This document shows, piece by piece, positions 26,513-36,273 of a stretch of DNA of 64,000 bases. The DNA is from Martelella lutilitoris. Its GTDB lineage: Bacteria; Pseudomonadota; Alphaproteobacteria; Rhizobiales; Rhizobiaceae. Position 1 is the first letter of the stretch. Every line of letters starts with the position of its first letter. Both the position numbers and the translations under genes were made by a program. Below the pieces are notes generated by a model. The model searched no databases. It was not told the DNA's origin and was given only the letters and a program-made list of their open reading frames with translations. Location of the stretch: positions 102,349 to 166,348 of the forward strand of contig NZ_CP066787.1 in NCBI RefSeq assembly GCF_016598595.1, in the 5' to 3' direction.

Positions 26513-27306
26513 TGCGACCGCCCCAGCCATTCGGCGGAGCAGATGTTCTGGTCTGCGAGTCCACCTATGGCAACCGGTCCCATTCCGACGTGGACCCAGA
26601 AGCCGAACTGGCACCGATCCTCAAACGCACCTTTGCCCGCGGCGGCACGGTGCTGATCCCGTCCTTTGCCGTCGGACGGGTGCAGGGGCTGATGCTGCAC
26701 ATTGCGCGATTGATGGAGCGCGGCGATATTCCCTATGTCCCGGTGTTCCTCAACAGCCCGATGGCGGTGAATGCGACCGAGATCTATCACCGTCATCACG
26801 CCGAGCACCACGTCAGCCGCGAAGACTGCATTGCGATGTTCGAGATCGCCAAGAGGGTAAACACGGTCGAGCAATCCAAGGAGCTGAACACGCGCCAGGG
26901 CCCGATGATCATCGTCTCCGCCAGCGGAATGCTGACCGGCGGGCGTATCCTGCACCATCTGGCCAGCTTCGGCGGCGATCGGCGGAACGCGATCTTGCTC
27001 TCCGGTTTCCAGGCCGGTGGCACGCGCGGCGCGGCGCTGGCCGGAGGCGCGCGGACATTGCGCATGTTCGGACGGGAGTTCCCGATCGAGGCCGAAGTGG
27101 TTCAGCTCCAGTCCTTTTCCGGACATGCCGATGCCGATGAGATCCTGCGCTGGATGTCCGCCGGTCCCGCCCCCGAGATGACCTATCTCACCCATGGGGA
27201 ACCTGTCGCCGCCGATACCCTGCGATTTCGCGTCGAACACGAGCTAGGGCGATCCGTGCGCGTGCCCGAACATCTCGAACCCGTCTACCTGGACAGGCCG
27301 CGATGA
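26513..27306 (+). pseudogene. Beta-CASP metallo-beta-lactamase-fold RNase-like protein, N-terminus missing
   Basis: 264 residues matching the second half of RNA-processing-like metallo-hydrolases (COG1236): VCESTYGNRSH, GGTVLIPSFAVGR, SASGMLTGGR, SGHADADEI and the C-terminal THGE. The first ~190 residues with the HxHxDH zinc motif are absent; upstream bases belong to an unrelated A+T-rich gene. So this is a truncated, probably inactive remnant that still overlaps the next gene. It could still be translated from ATG at 26512-26514. Confidence 0.8.
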
Positions 27307-28811
27307 CCGAAACGCTTGCCCTCGTTTCCTCCGGCATCGACACCTACCGGCAGCCGGTCGTCTATATGCAAGAAGACTGTCACATCTGCCGTTCCGAGGG
27401 GTTTGCTGCCCAGACACGCATACGGATCGACCTGAAGGACCGCTGGATCATCGCGACCCTGAATGTCGTCGGCCGCGGAGCATGGCTTGCCGTGGACCAG
27501 GCGGCATTGTCCGTTTCCGCCTGGGCCGCGCTTGGCGCTGAGATTGGAGACGACGCCGCTTTCTCGCACCCTGAACCGCCCGCTTCCGCGTCTATGATCC
27601 GGGCGAAAGCCTATGGCGAAAGACTGGATCAGGCCGGTTTCGCAGGAATCGTCAGCGACACTCTCAACAGTCGGCTTTCGGATCTCGACCTTGCCGCCTT
27701 CGTGACCGCCTGCGCCGGCGACAGGCTGAACGAGGCCGAAACCGTGGCGCTGACCCGCGCCATGAAGGAAGCAGGGCAGACGCTCGACTGGGGGCAGCAC
27801 ACTGTCCTCGATAAGCATTGCGTCGGCGGATTGCCGGGCAACCGCACGACACCCATCGTCGTCGCCATCGTCGCGGCGGCGGGGTATCTGTTCCCCAAGA
27901 CGTCCAGCAGGGCGATCACCTCGCCGGCGGGGACGGCCGACACGATGGAGGTCATGGCGCCCGTCGCGCTTGACGCCGCCGCGCTGCGCCGGGTGGTCGA
28001 AGCCGAGGGCGGTTGCCTCGTCTGGGGTGGCGGGCTCGCCCTCAGTCCTGCCGACGATCATTTCATCCGTGTCGAACGCCCCCTCGATTTCGACTCCACC
28101 GATCAACTCGTTGCGAGCGTACTGTCGAAAAAGGCGGCCGCCGGTGCCACCCATGTTCTGATCGACATGCCGGTCGGACCAACGGCCAAGGTGCGGTCTG
28201 CCGGAGCGGCGGAGGCTCTCGGGATACGGCTGTCTTCGGTGGCCAAGGCCTTGGGTCTGAACCTGGCGCTGCATATCAGCGACGGCATGGCTCCTGTGGG
28301 ACGCGGCATCGGCCCGGCATTGGAAGCCATGGACGTGCTGGCGGTTCTGCGGCGCGCGCCGGACGCGCCTGTCGATCTGCGCGCACGGGCGCTGGATCTG
28401 GCCGGACATCTTCTAGACCTGGCACCGGACGCCGTTGTGGGGCAGGGTCGGGTCCGCGCGCAGTCGTTTCTCGATAGTGGTGCAGCGGAGGCAAAGTTCA
28501 TGGCAATTTGCGCGGCGCAGGGCGGTTTCCGCGAACCCGGAACCGCAGCGCAGCAGATCGAAATACGCGCCCCCCATGCGGGCCAGTTGACCGCCATCGA
28601 CAACCGACGCATCGCACGCATCGCCAAGCTGGCCGGTGCCCCGCGTCAGAAGAGCGCAGGCGTCCGCCTTCTGGTGCGGATCGGGGATCATATGGACAAG
28701 GGCCAGCCGCTCTATGAACTCCATGCCGAGACACCAGGCGAACTGGCCTATGCCCTGGCCTATGCCGAGTCCCAGACCGGCGTGCTGACGCTGTCCGAGG
28801 CAGTGTCATGA
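27303..28811 (+). CDS. Thymidine/AMP phosphorylase family protein
   Basis: 502 residues. An N-terminal extension of ~85 residues precedes the glycosyltransferase domain with DKHCVGGLPGNRTTPIVV (phosphate/ribose site) and the C-terminal barrel-sandwich domain (GDHMDKGQPLYELHAETP). This architecture is that of archaeal-type AMP phosphorylases and related bacterial proteins rather than classical DeoA. It probably releases a base from a nucleoside monophosphate and feeds ribose phosphate to the next gene's pathway. ATG overlaps the upstream stop. Confidence 0.85.
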   Translation: MTETLALVSSGIDTYRQPVVYMQEDCHICRSEGFAAQTRIRIDLKDRWIIATLNVVGRGAWLAVDQAALSVSAWAALGAEIGDDAAFSHPEPPASASMIRAKAYGERLDQAGFAGIVSDTLNSRLSDLDLAAFVTACAGDRLNEAETVALTRAMKEAGQTLDWGQHTVLDKHCVGGLPGNRTTPIVVAIVAAAGYLFPKTSSRAITSPAGTADTMEVMAPVALDAAALRRVVEAEGGCLVWGGGLALSPADDHFIRVERPLDFDSTDQLVASVLSKKAAAGATHVLIDMPVGPTAKVRSAGAAEALGIRLSSVAKALGLNLALHISDGMAPVGRGIGPALEAMDVLAVLRRAPDAPVDLRARALDLAGHLLDLAPDAVVGQGRVRAQSFLDSGAAEAKFMAICAAQGGFREPGTAAQQIEIRAPHAGQLTAIDNRRIARIAKLAGAPRQKSAGVRLLVRIGDHMDKGQPLYELHAETPGELAYALAYAESQTGVLTLSEAVS

Positions 28812-29755
28812 TCCTTGTCGCGTTTCCCGAGATGAGGCCGCTTGCCGAAGACCTGGCACTCGCGCTTGGGGCGGACCTGCTCGCTCTCGGCTGGCACCAC
28901 TTCCCCGATGGCGAAAGCCTGATTTCGCTGCCCGGCGATCTGGACGGGGCCGATGTGGCATTTCTGGCGACTTTGCGCGATCCCGATCGCCTTGCCCTGC
29001 CCTTGCGCTTCGCCGCGGCGACGGCGCGCGAGATGGGCGCGCGTCGCGTCGGATTGATCGCGCCTTATCTTGGCTACATGCGGCAGGACCATCGCTTCGA
29101 GCGCGGGCAGGCGGTAAGCGCACCGCTGTTCGCGCAATTCCTGGGGGAAAGTTTCGACTGGCTGGTGACCGTGGATCCGCATCTGCACCGCATCGCGCGG
29201 CTGCAAAATGTCTTCCCGATGCCTGCCATTCGCGCCGTATCCGCCCCGCTGCTTGCGACCTGGATCAGCACGAACCTGCCAGACGCCGTTCTTCTGGGCC
29301 CTGACAGCGAAAGCCAACAATGGGTGGCTGAGGTGGCCCGGCTGGCCGGACGGCCCTATGAGGTCTTGCGCAAGGTGAGATCCGGTGACCGCAGTGTCGA
29401 TGTCAGTGTGCCCGAAAGCGCGGCGCTGCGCGAAGGCACACCGATGATCCTCGACGACATCGCGTCTTCGGGGTCCACGATGGCTCGTGCCGTCGAAAGG
29501 TTGCTTGCGGCCGGAACCGCCGCGCCTGTCTGCCTGGCTATCCATGCGGTCTTTGCGCACGGCGCTCAGGACGCCATTCTGTCGGCTGGTGCGGCAAGGA
29601 TCATCACCACCGACACCATACCCCATCCAACGAATGCGATCGGAATTGCCGGTTTATTGGCCGAAGCGATCCTTTCTGTGGTGACAGCCCTTGACCTTCC
29701 AGTTGCCGGAACAATTAGGCTGGACCCGAATCACGCCGAGAGGACAACCGAATGA
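28808..29755 (+). CDS. prs: Ribose-phosphate pyrophosphokinase
   Basis: 315 residues: both PRPP synthase halves, with the catalytic flexible-loop region ([16 protein letters not shown]), the VDPHLHRI metal-binding segment and the PRPP-binding loop [11 protein letters not shown]. It makes PRPP from ribose 5-phosphate and ATP. The pairing with a nucleotide phosphorylase suggests nucleotide salvage. Its last 22 codons contain the CueR-type promoter for the next gene and overlap the copper ATPase start by 4 bp. Confidence 0.9.
   Translation: MILVAFPEMRPLAEDLALALGADLLALGWHHFPDGESLISLPGDLDGADVAFLATLRDPDRLALPLRFAAATAREMGARRVGLIAPYLGYMRQDHRFERGQAVSAPLFAQFLGESFDWLVTVDPHLHRIARLQNVFPMPAIRAVSAPLLATWISTNLPDAVLLGPDSESQQWVAEVARLAGRPYEVLRKVRSGDRSVDVSVPESAALREGTPMILDDIASSGSTMARAVERLLAAGTAAPVCLAIHAVFAHGAQDAILSAGAARIITTDTIPHPTNAIGIAGLLAEAILSVVTALDLPVAGTIRLDPNHAERTTE
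29691..29721 (+). promoter_or_regulatory. CueR-type promoter inside the end of prs
   Basis: TTGACC (29691-29696), a 19-bp spacer with TTCC and GGAA half-sites, TAGGCT (29716-29721) as -10. It lies wholly within prs coding sequence, 30 bp before the ATG of the second copper ATPase. Confidence 0.75.
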
Positions 29756-32106
29756 ACGACCAAGTAAGCCATGCTTCACATGAAACCGAATCCAACATTT
29801 ACGCCTGCCCGATGCACCCTGAGGTACGGCAGAACGGTCCGGGCGATTGCCCGAAATGCGGGATGCATCTTGTGCCCGAGGCGGAGCTCGACAGCCATGC
29901 CGGGCATGATCACCACGGTCATGACCATAACGCTGGTGCCGCCCCGGCGGACGGCAGATACGATACCGTCCCGGAGGGCTATGACGGCGCCGTCTACACC
30001 TGTCCGATGCACCCGCAGGTTCGCCAGGTCGAGCACGGCTCCTGCCCGATCTGCGGAATGGGGCTGGAGCTTGAGTCCGGGGTCCCGATGGACGACGGCC
30101 CGAACCCCGAACTGGTGGATTTCACCCGGCGTTTCTGGGTTGGCACGGTACTGACCATTCCGCTTCTGATCCTCACCATGGGTCCCTATCTCGGCTTCCC
30201 GGAAGTGCGAGAGATTCTCGGCGAGCGCGCAACCCTCTGGATCGAGTTGGTTCTCGGAACCCCGGTTGTTCTTTGGTGCGGCTGGCCGTTTCTGGTTCGG
30301 GGCTGGAATTCGTTCCGGACGATGAATCTCAACATGTTCTCCCTGATCGGTATGGGGGTAATCGCGGCCTGGCTCTTCAGCGTCGTCGCCGTTCTGGCAC
30401 CCGGCATATTCCCGGACGGATTTCGCGACGCCGAAGGTCATGTCGGCGTCTATTTCGAGGCGGCGGCGGTGATCGTGACGCTTGTGCTGCTTGGCCAGGT
30501 GATGGAATTGCGCGCCCGTGAAGGCACTGGCAAGGCGATCCGCGCGCTTCTCGACATGGCGGCAAAGACCGCGCGGGTCATCCGGGACGACGGATCCGAA
30601 GAGGAGATTCCGCTGGAGGATGTGCAGGTCGGCGACCGGCTGCGCGTGCGTCCCGGAGACAAGGTGCCGGTAGATGGCGTGGTTCTGGAAGGCCGGTCCT
30701 CAGTCGACGAAAGCATGATCTCCGGAGAACCCGTGCCAGTCGAGAAGACCGAGGGCGACCCGTTGACCGGTGCCACCATCAACGGCACCGGCAGCCTCGT
30801 GATGGAGGCGACGCGGGTCGGATCCGACACGATGCTGGCGCAGATCGTCGAGATGGTCTCCAACGCGCAACGGTCGCGCGCACCGATCCAGAAGTATGCC
30901 GACAAAGTGGCGGGATATTTCGTTCCGGCCGTGATCGGTATCGCGCTCCTGTCCTTCATCGCATGGGCGATCTGGGGGCCCGCGCCTGCGCTGTCCTACG
31001 CATTGATCTCGGCTGTCGCCGTGTTGATCATCGCCTGTCCCTGTGCGCTCGGCCTCGCCACGCCGATGTCGATCATGACGGCGACGGGGCGGGGGGCCCA
31101 GGCCGGGGTACTTATCAAGAACGCCGAGGCGCTGGAGCGGTTCGAGAAGGTCGATACCCTGATCGTCGACAAGACCGGCACGTTGACGATGGGCAAGCCG
31201 CAGCTTGTCGCCGTCCTGCCGCAACCCGGTCACGACGAGGCCGAGGTCCTGCGTCTCGCCGCATCGCTGGAGCGCGGATCGGAACACCCGCTTGCCGAGG
31301 CCATCGTGCGCGGCGCGGAAGAGCGCGATGTGAAGATGGCGAATGCCGACGACTTCGAGGCGGTCACCGGCAAGGGCGTCAAGGGGGTCGTCGACGGCAA
31401 AGCGGTCGCGCTCGGCAATCTGGCGATGATCCGGGACCTTGGCCTTGAGGCGGGCGACCTGACCGCCAAGGCAAATGCCCGTCGCGACGAGGGCGAGACA
31501 GTAATGTTCGTGGTGCTGGATGGCAAGATCGCCGGTCTTGTCGGGGTCGCTGACCCGGTGAAGGAAACCACACCCGCCGCCATCAAGGATCTGCATGAAT
31601 TGGGGTTCCGCGTTATCATGGCGACCGGAGACAACGAACGCACGGCCAAGGCCATCGGCGCGCGTCTGGGCATAGACGAGATCCGGGCCGATGTGCTGCC
31701 GGAGGACAAGGCACGGATCATCAAGGAATTGCAGCAGCAGGGCCGCAAGGTCGCGATGGCCGGCGATGGCGTCAATGACGCACCGGCCTTGGCACAGGCC
31801 GATGTCGGCATTGCCATGGGCACCGGGGCCGATGTGGCCATCGAAAGCGCGGGCATCACACTGGTCAAGGGCAACCTCGACGGTATCGTGCGCGCTCGGC
31901 GGCTCGCACGGGCCACCATGCGTAATATCCGGCAGAACCTGTTCTTCGCGCTGATCTACAACGCCTCTGGCGTGCCTGTCGCGGCGGGGGTGCTGTTTCC
32001 GTTCTTCGGCATCCTCATCAGCCCGATGTTTGCCGCCTTCGCCATGAGCGCCTCGTCGATCTCGGTGGTGCTCAATTCGCTGCGCCTTCGCGGCGCAAAG
32101 ATCTAG
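29752..32106 (+). CDS. Cu+-transporting P1B-type ATPase with heavy-metal-binding HMBD repeats
   Basis: 784 residues. Instead of HMA domains the N-terminus carries two zinc-ribbon-like metal-binding repeats (YACPMHPEV...CPKCGM near 18-40 and YTCPMHPQV...CPICGM near 82-105) separated by a His-rich linker ([12 protein letters not shown]). The transport core has [36 protein letters not shown] and GDGVNDAP. Full length. Second copper ATPase of the window; the different N-terminus suggests a different partner or flux role. ATG at 29752 overlaps the prs stop. Confidence 0.95.
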   Translation: MNDQVSHASHETESNIYACPMHPEVRQNGPGDCPKCGMHLVPEAELDSHAGHDHHGHDHNAGAAPADGRYDTVPEGYDGAVYTCPMHPQVRQVEHGSCPICGMGLELESGVPMDDGPNPELVDFTRRFWVGTVLTIPLLILTMGPYLGFPEVREILGERATLWIELVLGTPVVLWCGWPFLVRGWNSFRTMNLNMFSLIGMGVIAAWLFSVVAVLAPGIFPDGFRDAEGHVGVYFEAAAVIVTLVLLGQVMELRAREGTGKAIRALLDMAAKTARVIRDDGSEEEIPLEDVQVGDRLRVRPGDKVPVDGVVLEGRSSVDESMISGEPVPVEKTEGDPLTGATINGTGSLVMEATRVGSDTMLAQIVEMVSNAQRSRAPIQKYADKVAGYFVPAVIGIALLSFIAWAIWGPAPALSYALISAVAVLIIACPCALGLATPMSIMTATGRGAQAGVLIKNAEALERFEKVDTLIVDKTGTLTMGKPQLVAVLPQPGHDEAEVLRLAASLERGSEHPLAEAIVRGAEERDVKMANADDFEAVTGKGVKGVVDGKAVALGNLAMIRDLGLEAGDLTAKANARRDEGETVMFVVLDGKIAGLVGVADPVKETTPAAIKDLHELGFRVIMATGDNERTAKAIGARLGIDEIRADVLPEDKARIIKELQQQGRKVAMAGDGVNDAPALAQADVGIAMGTGADVAIESAGITLVKGNLDGIVRARRLARATMRNIRQNLFFALIYNASGVPVAAGVLFPFFGILISPMFAAFAMSASSISVVLNSLRLRGAKI

Positions 32107-32121
32107 AAAGGAAGCCACAAC

Positions 32122-32391
32122 GTGACCCATCAACCTGATCCATCACATGTTAATCAAAGTCAATCGGAGCATGCCCCCCGCCCGCCCTCATTCTGGCGAT
32201 CACGCGCCGGCATCTATCTGATCGTTGCGCTGGCAGTTGGCGGCCTTCTCCTGGGTTACGAGCACCGGGTGCACATCCTGAGCAGCGGATTGCTGATCTG
32301 GCTGCCATTGCTGCTTTGCGTTGGAATGCACTTCTTTATGCACGGCGGTCATGGAGGCCACGGCGGGCACGGTAAGGGAGACGACCAGTAA
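32122..32391 (+). CDS. DUF2933 small membrane protein
   Basis: 89 residues: soluble Pro/His-rich N-terminus, two hydrophobic segments, and a His/Gly-rich tail (HGGHGGHGGHGKGDD). Typical DUF2933 core FWRSRAGIYLIVALAVGG and LLLCVGMHFFMH. Start is GTG at 32122 after AAAGGAAG. Follows the copper ATPase closely, which is the common place for this family. Confidence 0.85.
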   Translation: MTHQPDPSHVNQSQSEHAPRPPSFWRSRAGIYLIVALAVGGLLLGYEHRVHILSSGLLIWLPLLLCVGMHFFMHGGHGGHGGHGKGDDQ

Positions 32392-33044
32392 TGACCGATG
32401 CAGGTGCTTCCTATGGACTCTGGCTGCTAGTATTTATCAATTCGGCGGTGTTCATCATTTTCGCCTTCAGTTTCTTCAAGCCGCAGACAAAACGCGACTG
32501 GCGCAGTTTTGGAGCGTTCAGCGCCTTTGTCGTAGCTCTCTTCACCGAGATGTATGGGTTCCCGTTGACCATCTTCTTTCTTTCCGGCTGGCTGCAATCG
32601 ACCTGGCCGGAGGTAGACTGGTTTGCCCACGACAGCGGACATCTCCCCGAAATGATGTTCGGCTGGCAATCGAACCCGCATTTCGGGCCGTTCCACCTCC
32701 TGAGCTTCGTCTTTATCGGCGGCGGCTTCTGGCTCATATCCGTGGCATGGTACCATCTGTGGAACGCGCAGCGTCAGGGGTTGCTTGCGACGACAGGCCC
32801 CTATGCCCGCATTCGCCATCCCCAGTATGTGGGGTTCGTGCTGATCATGCTGGGCTTTCTCGTGCAATGGCCGACCCTCCTGACGCTCGCGATGTTCCCG
32901 GTGCTGGTCTGGATGTACGCACGGCTTGCCCGCGGCGAGGAGGGGGACAGTCGCGCCCGTTTTGGCGAAAGCTGGGACAGGTATGCCAGCCGGGTTCCGG
33001 CTTTCATACCAAACGTCAACACTCTGCAGAATGTTGAACGCTGA
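32391..33044 (+). CDS. Isoprenylcysteine carboxylmethyltransferase-family membrane protein
   Basis: 217 residues, about five helices, core ARIRHPQYVGFVL and the EMYGFPLT segment. Paralogue of the product at 25743. ATG overlaps the DUF2933 stop (TAATG). The DUF2933-ICMT pair is probably a functional unit; its reaction is unknown. Confidence 0.85.
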   Translation: MTDAGASYGLWLLVFINSAVFIIFAFSFFKPQTKRDWRSFGAFSAFVVALFTEMYGFPLTIFFLSGWLQSTWPEVDWFAHDSGHLPEMMFGWQSNPHFGPFHLLSFVFIGGGFWLISVAWYHLWNAQRQGLLATTGPYARIRHPQYVGFVLIMLGFLVQWPTLLTLAMFPVLVWMYARLARGEEGDSRARFGESWDRYASRVPAFIPNVNTLQNVER

Positions 33045-33126
33045 TTGGAAGCGAAAGCCGATCTGATGTGCTATTTGCGTGCCTAAAACATCTTTGGAAG
33101 ACTGCAAACATACGGTATCTGAAACC

Positions 33127-33834
33127 ATGATGAAAAAACCCGCCCTTCTGCGGCGCGTACTAATCATAGGAACGTCCGTGCTGACGGGATACCTGCTGCT
33201 TGCTTCGTGTGCCGAGTGGTCGGAGATGCACCGCTACAACCGAGCGCTGGGGGATCTTTCACTGCTGCTCATCGTTGCTGCAATGGCGATTGGGCCGCTC
33301 GCACGCTTGTCGTCTACGCCCTTTTTACGGAAGCTTATGCCGTACCGACGCGAGCTCGGTATTTATGCGGTTCTGGCGGCGACGGTGCATACCATCATAA
33401 TACTGATCGGCTGGGTCGAGCTTGATTTTGCACGGCTGTTCGGTTTTGAGTATCACCCCCAACTGCAACGCTACGTGATGCTTCAGCACGGGTTTGCGCT
33501 GGCCAATGTGGTTGGGATCGCGGCACTGCTCTACGGCTTTGTGCTTGCCGGTACGTCGAATAATTTCAGCCAAAGGGTACTTGGCACGTCCGTGTGGAAA
33601 TACATCCAGCAGGGCGCTTATGTTCTGTGGTGGCTGGCAGTGCTGCACACGGCCTATTTCTTGTTCTTTCATTTTCTTGATTTCCACCGCCAAATGCCTG
33701 AGCCAAACTGGGCGCGATGGCCGTTCGTTGCCCTTGTGGCGTCAGTTATCGCTCTGCAAGGGGCCGCCGTTGTAGTCACATGGCGTTCGCAAACTTCCCG
33801 GCGGATCTACGGCGCACCCTCGCAACGGGAGTAG
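33127..33834 (+). CDS. Ferric-reductase-like haem b membrane protein
   Basis: 235 residues with six hydrophobic helices and the His spacing of ferric reductase transmembrane domains (AATVHTIIILIGW, LQHGFALANVVG, WWLAVLHTAYFLFFHFLDFH). Related MsrQ proteins pass electrons from quinol to a periplasmic reductase. No flavin domain is present. ATG at 33127; the upstream frame lacks a ribosome site. Role with copper proteins is inference. Confidence 0.75.
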   Translation: MMKKPALLRRVLIIGTSVLTGYLLLASCAEWSEMHRYNRALGDLSLLLIVAAMAIGPLARLSSTPFLRKLMPYRRELGIYAVLAATVHTIIILIGWVELDFARLFGFEYHPQLQRYVMLQHGFALANVVGIAALLYGFVLAGTSNNFSQRVLGTSVWKYIQQGAYVLWWLAVLHTAYFLFFHFLDFHRQMPEPNWARWPFVALVASVIALQGAAVVVTWRSQTSRRIYGAPSQRE

Positions 33835-33942
33835 TCGCGATTTCATCAGACGCCCAGGGTCGGGACTTCTGGCGGCCTGAAACCGATCGGGTGGGCATGC
33901 GCAGAGGCGTAACGACCTAAAAAGCAACCAAGGCAGATCGAA

Positions 33943-35286
33943 ATGCAGAAACACGATAAAAACCGCGATGGGAACGACGGCTACCGTGAAGGCTCGATCA
34001 GCCTTGGCGGAGCTGTTGCCATGGGCACGGGCGTGATGATCGGTGCGGGCATCTTTGCCCTGACCGGACAAATCGCCCAGCTGGCTGGACCACTATTTCC
34101 ACTCGCGTTCATCGCTGGTGCCATCGTGACCAGCTTCAGCGCTTACAGCTACATCAAGATGTCGAACGCCTGGCCCTCGGCAGGGGGCATCGCGATGATC
34201 CTTCAGAAATGCTATGGATCGGGGGCGGTCGCGGCGGGAGCGGCGCTCTTGATGGCGCTCAGCATGGTGATCGCGGAAAGCCTCGTCGCACGGACATTCG
34301 CCACTTATGTCTTGCGGCCTTTGGATATCACGGGCGGGCCACTTGTGCCCGTTCTGGCGGTTGCCGTGATCGTGTTCGCATTCTTGGTCAACATCGCAGG
34401 AAACCGCTCCGTCGGGCTATTCTCTCTAGTCATGGCGGCGATCAAGATCGGGGGCATCGCGCTGTTCGGTATCGCAGCACTCTGGTCAAGCGGGTTTCAG
34501 TTCGCCGCCGCGTCAGAAACGGCCGAGACCTTTGGAGTGACAGGCTTCATCGCGTCCGTTGCGCTGGCGATCCTTGCCTTCAAGGGCTTTACCACGATCA
34601 CCAACAGCGGCGGCGAAATCACCGATCCCCACCGCAATGTGGGCCGCACTATCATGCTGTCCATCGCGATCTGCGTGGTGGTCTACCTGCTTGTGGCCTT
34701 TGGCGTGGGCGCGAGCCTGACAATCGACGAAATCATCGCCGCGCGCGACTATTCGCTGGCCCAGGCGGCTGAGCCCGCACTCGGGCAGGTCGGCTTTTAC
34801 TTGACGGTCGTGTTGGCGGCCGTGGCCACAGCATCCGGCGTGCTGGCCAGCGTTTTCGCAGTGTCGCGGATGCTGACCATGCTGACGGAGATGAAAATGA
34901 TCCCGCACAGCCATTTTGGCATGTCCGGGGCTGTCCAGCGGCATATGCTGGTCTATACAGTCGTTATCGCCTCGACGCTGGCCGTGCTCTTTGATTTGGG
35001 ACGGATCGCATCCCTTGGTGCCTTCTTTTACCTCGTCATGGACATGATCATACATTGGGGCGTGTTCCGCTATCGTCGAACCGAAGTTGGCGCCTCCAGT
35101 ATCGTGCTTTTGTCTGCGCTCTCTCTCGATGCAATTGTATTGGCAGCTTTCACCGTAATGAAGCTTCAAAGTGATCCAATGATCGTTCTGTATGCGGCTG
35201 TCGGAATGATCGCTGTCTTCGCTTTCGAGCGCGTTTACTTGTCGCGATGGTTGGCACCTCAGGCCGCGCATTCCCACGGTGAATAG
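33943..35286 (+). CDS. APC-superfamily amino acid permease
   Basis: 447 residues, twelve helices, with the APC signature GTGVMIGAGIFALTGQIAQLAGP in helix 1 (positions ~28-50) and FKGFTTITNSGGEITDPHRNVGR in the helix 6-7 loop. Substrate unknown. Last complete gene before the IS21 element; ATG at 33943. Confidence 0.88.
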   Translation: MQKHDKNRDGNDGYREGSISLGGAVAMGTGVMIGAGIFALTGQIAQLAGPLFPLAFIAGAIVTSFSAYSYIKMSNAWPSAGGIAMILQKCYGSGAVAAGAALLMALSMVIAESLVARTFATYVLRPLDITGGPLVPVLAVAVIVFAFLVNIAGNRSVGLFSLVMAAIKIGGIALFGIAALWSSGFQFAAASETAETFGVTGFIASVALAILAFKGFTTITNSGGEITDPHRNVGRTIMLSIAICVVVYLLVAFGVGASLTIDEIIAARDYSLAQAAEPALGQVGFYLTVVLAAVATASGVLASVFAVSRMLTMLTEMKMIPHSHFGMSGAVQRHMLVYTVVIASTLAVLFDLGRIASLGAFFYLVMDMIIHWGVFRYRRTEVGASSIVLLSALSLDAIVLAAFTVMKLQSDPMIVLYAAVGMIAVFAFERVYLSRWLAPQAAHSHGE

Positions 35287-36273
35287 CCAGCCATCATCTA
35301 GCCCTGAAGGAATGCGATGCCTTGTGCACCGATTGCGATCAATCTGAGATCGGCGGTGCAAAAGTCGGCCACGGAAGCGGCGGAATAATTCGGTCGCGGG
35401 CGGCGTAAAAACCGGCCACCTATTTTCCTTCTGCAATGAGCGCAGGAGGGACAGAGGATTTACACCGTGGATCTTTATCTGAAGGTTCGCCTGGCGGTCT
35501 CGGAAGGGATGAGCCGACGTCAGGCAGCCAAACACTTCAACATATCCCGCGACAGCGTAGCGAAGATGCTGACGTATTCGACGCCTCCTGGCTATCAGCG
35601 ACAATCACCAGTCCGGCGACCGAAGCTGGACGCGTTCGTTTCGACGATCGACCACTGGTTGGCTGAAGACGCGAAGGTACCGCGCAAACAGCGCCATACG
35701 GCCAAGCGTGTGTTTGACCGGCTTCGCGACGAATGCGGGTTCACCGGCGGCTATACGATCATCAAGGATTATATCCGCGAGCGGGAACAGCGTCGCCAGG
35801 AAGTGTTCGTGCCGCTTTCTCATCCGCCCGGCCATGCGCAGGCTGATTTCGGTGAGGCGACGGTGGTGATCGGCGGTATCGAGCAGAAAGCCCGGTTCTT
35901 TGTGCTCGATCTTCCGCATAGCGACGGCTGCTACGTGCGGGCTTATCCGGCGGCGGTGGCCGAGGCCTGGGTCGATGGCCACGTCCATGCGTTCGCCTTC
36001 TTCGGGGCCGTGCCGCAGTCGATCGTTTATGACAATGACCGCTGCCTTGTGGCGAGTATCCTGCCTGACGGCACGCGCAAGCGGGCGACACTGTTCAGCG
36101 GGTTCCTGTCCCATTATCTGATCCGGGATCGCTATGGCCGACCCGGAAAGGGCAATGACACGGATGAGATCGAATAGCCCCTTCGACAGAAATTGTGGTA
36201 TTTTCTTCAGGCCCACGGGCGACCACGTGGTGAACGGCCGGGCATGAGGTTCAAGCCCTGCGGCGCAGCCAGA

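Noticed and set aside
30700..32133. Long minus-strand frame opposite the second copper ATPase
   Set aside because: A shadow of a well-supported gene with no recognisable domain and unnatural composition.
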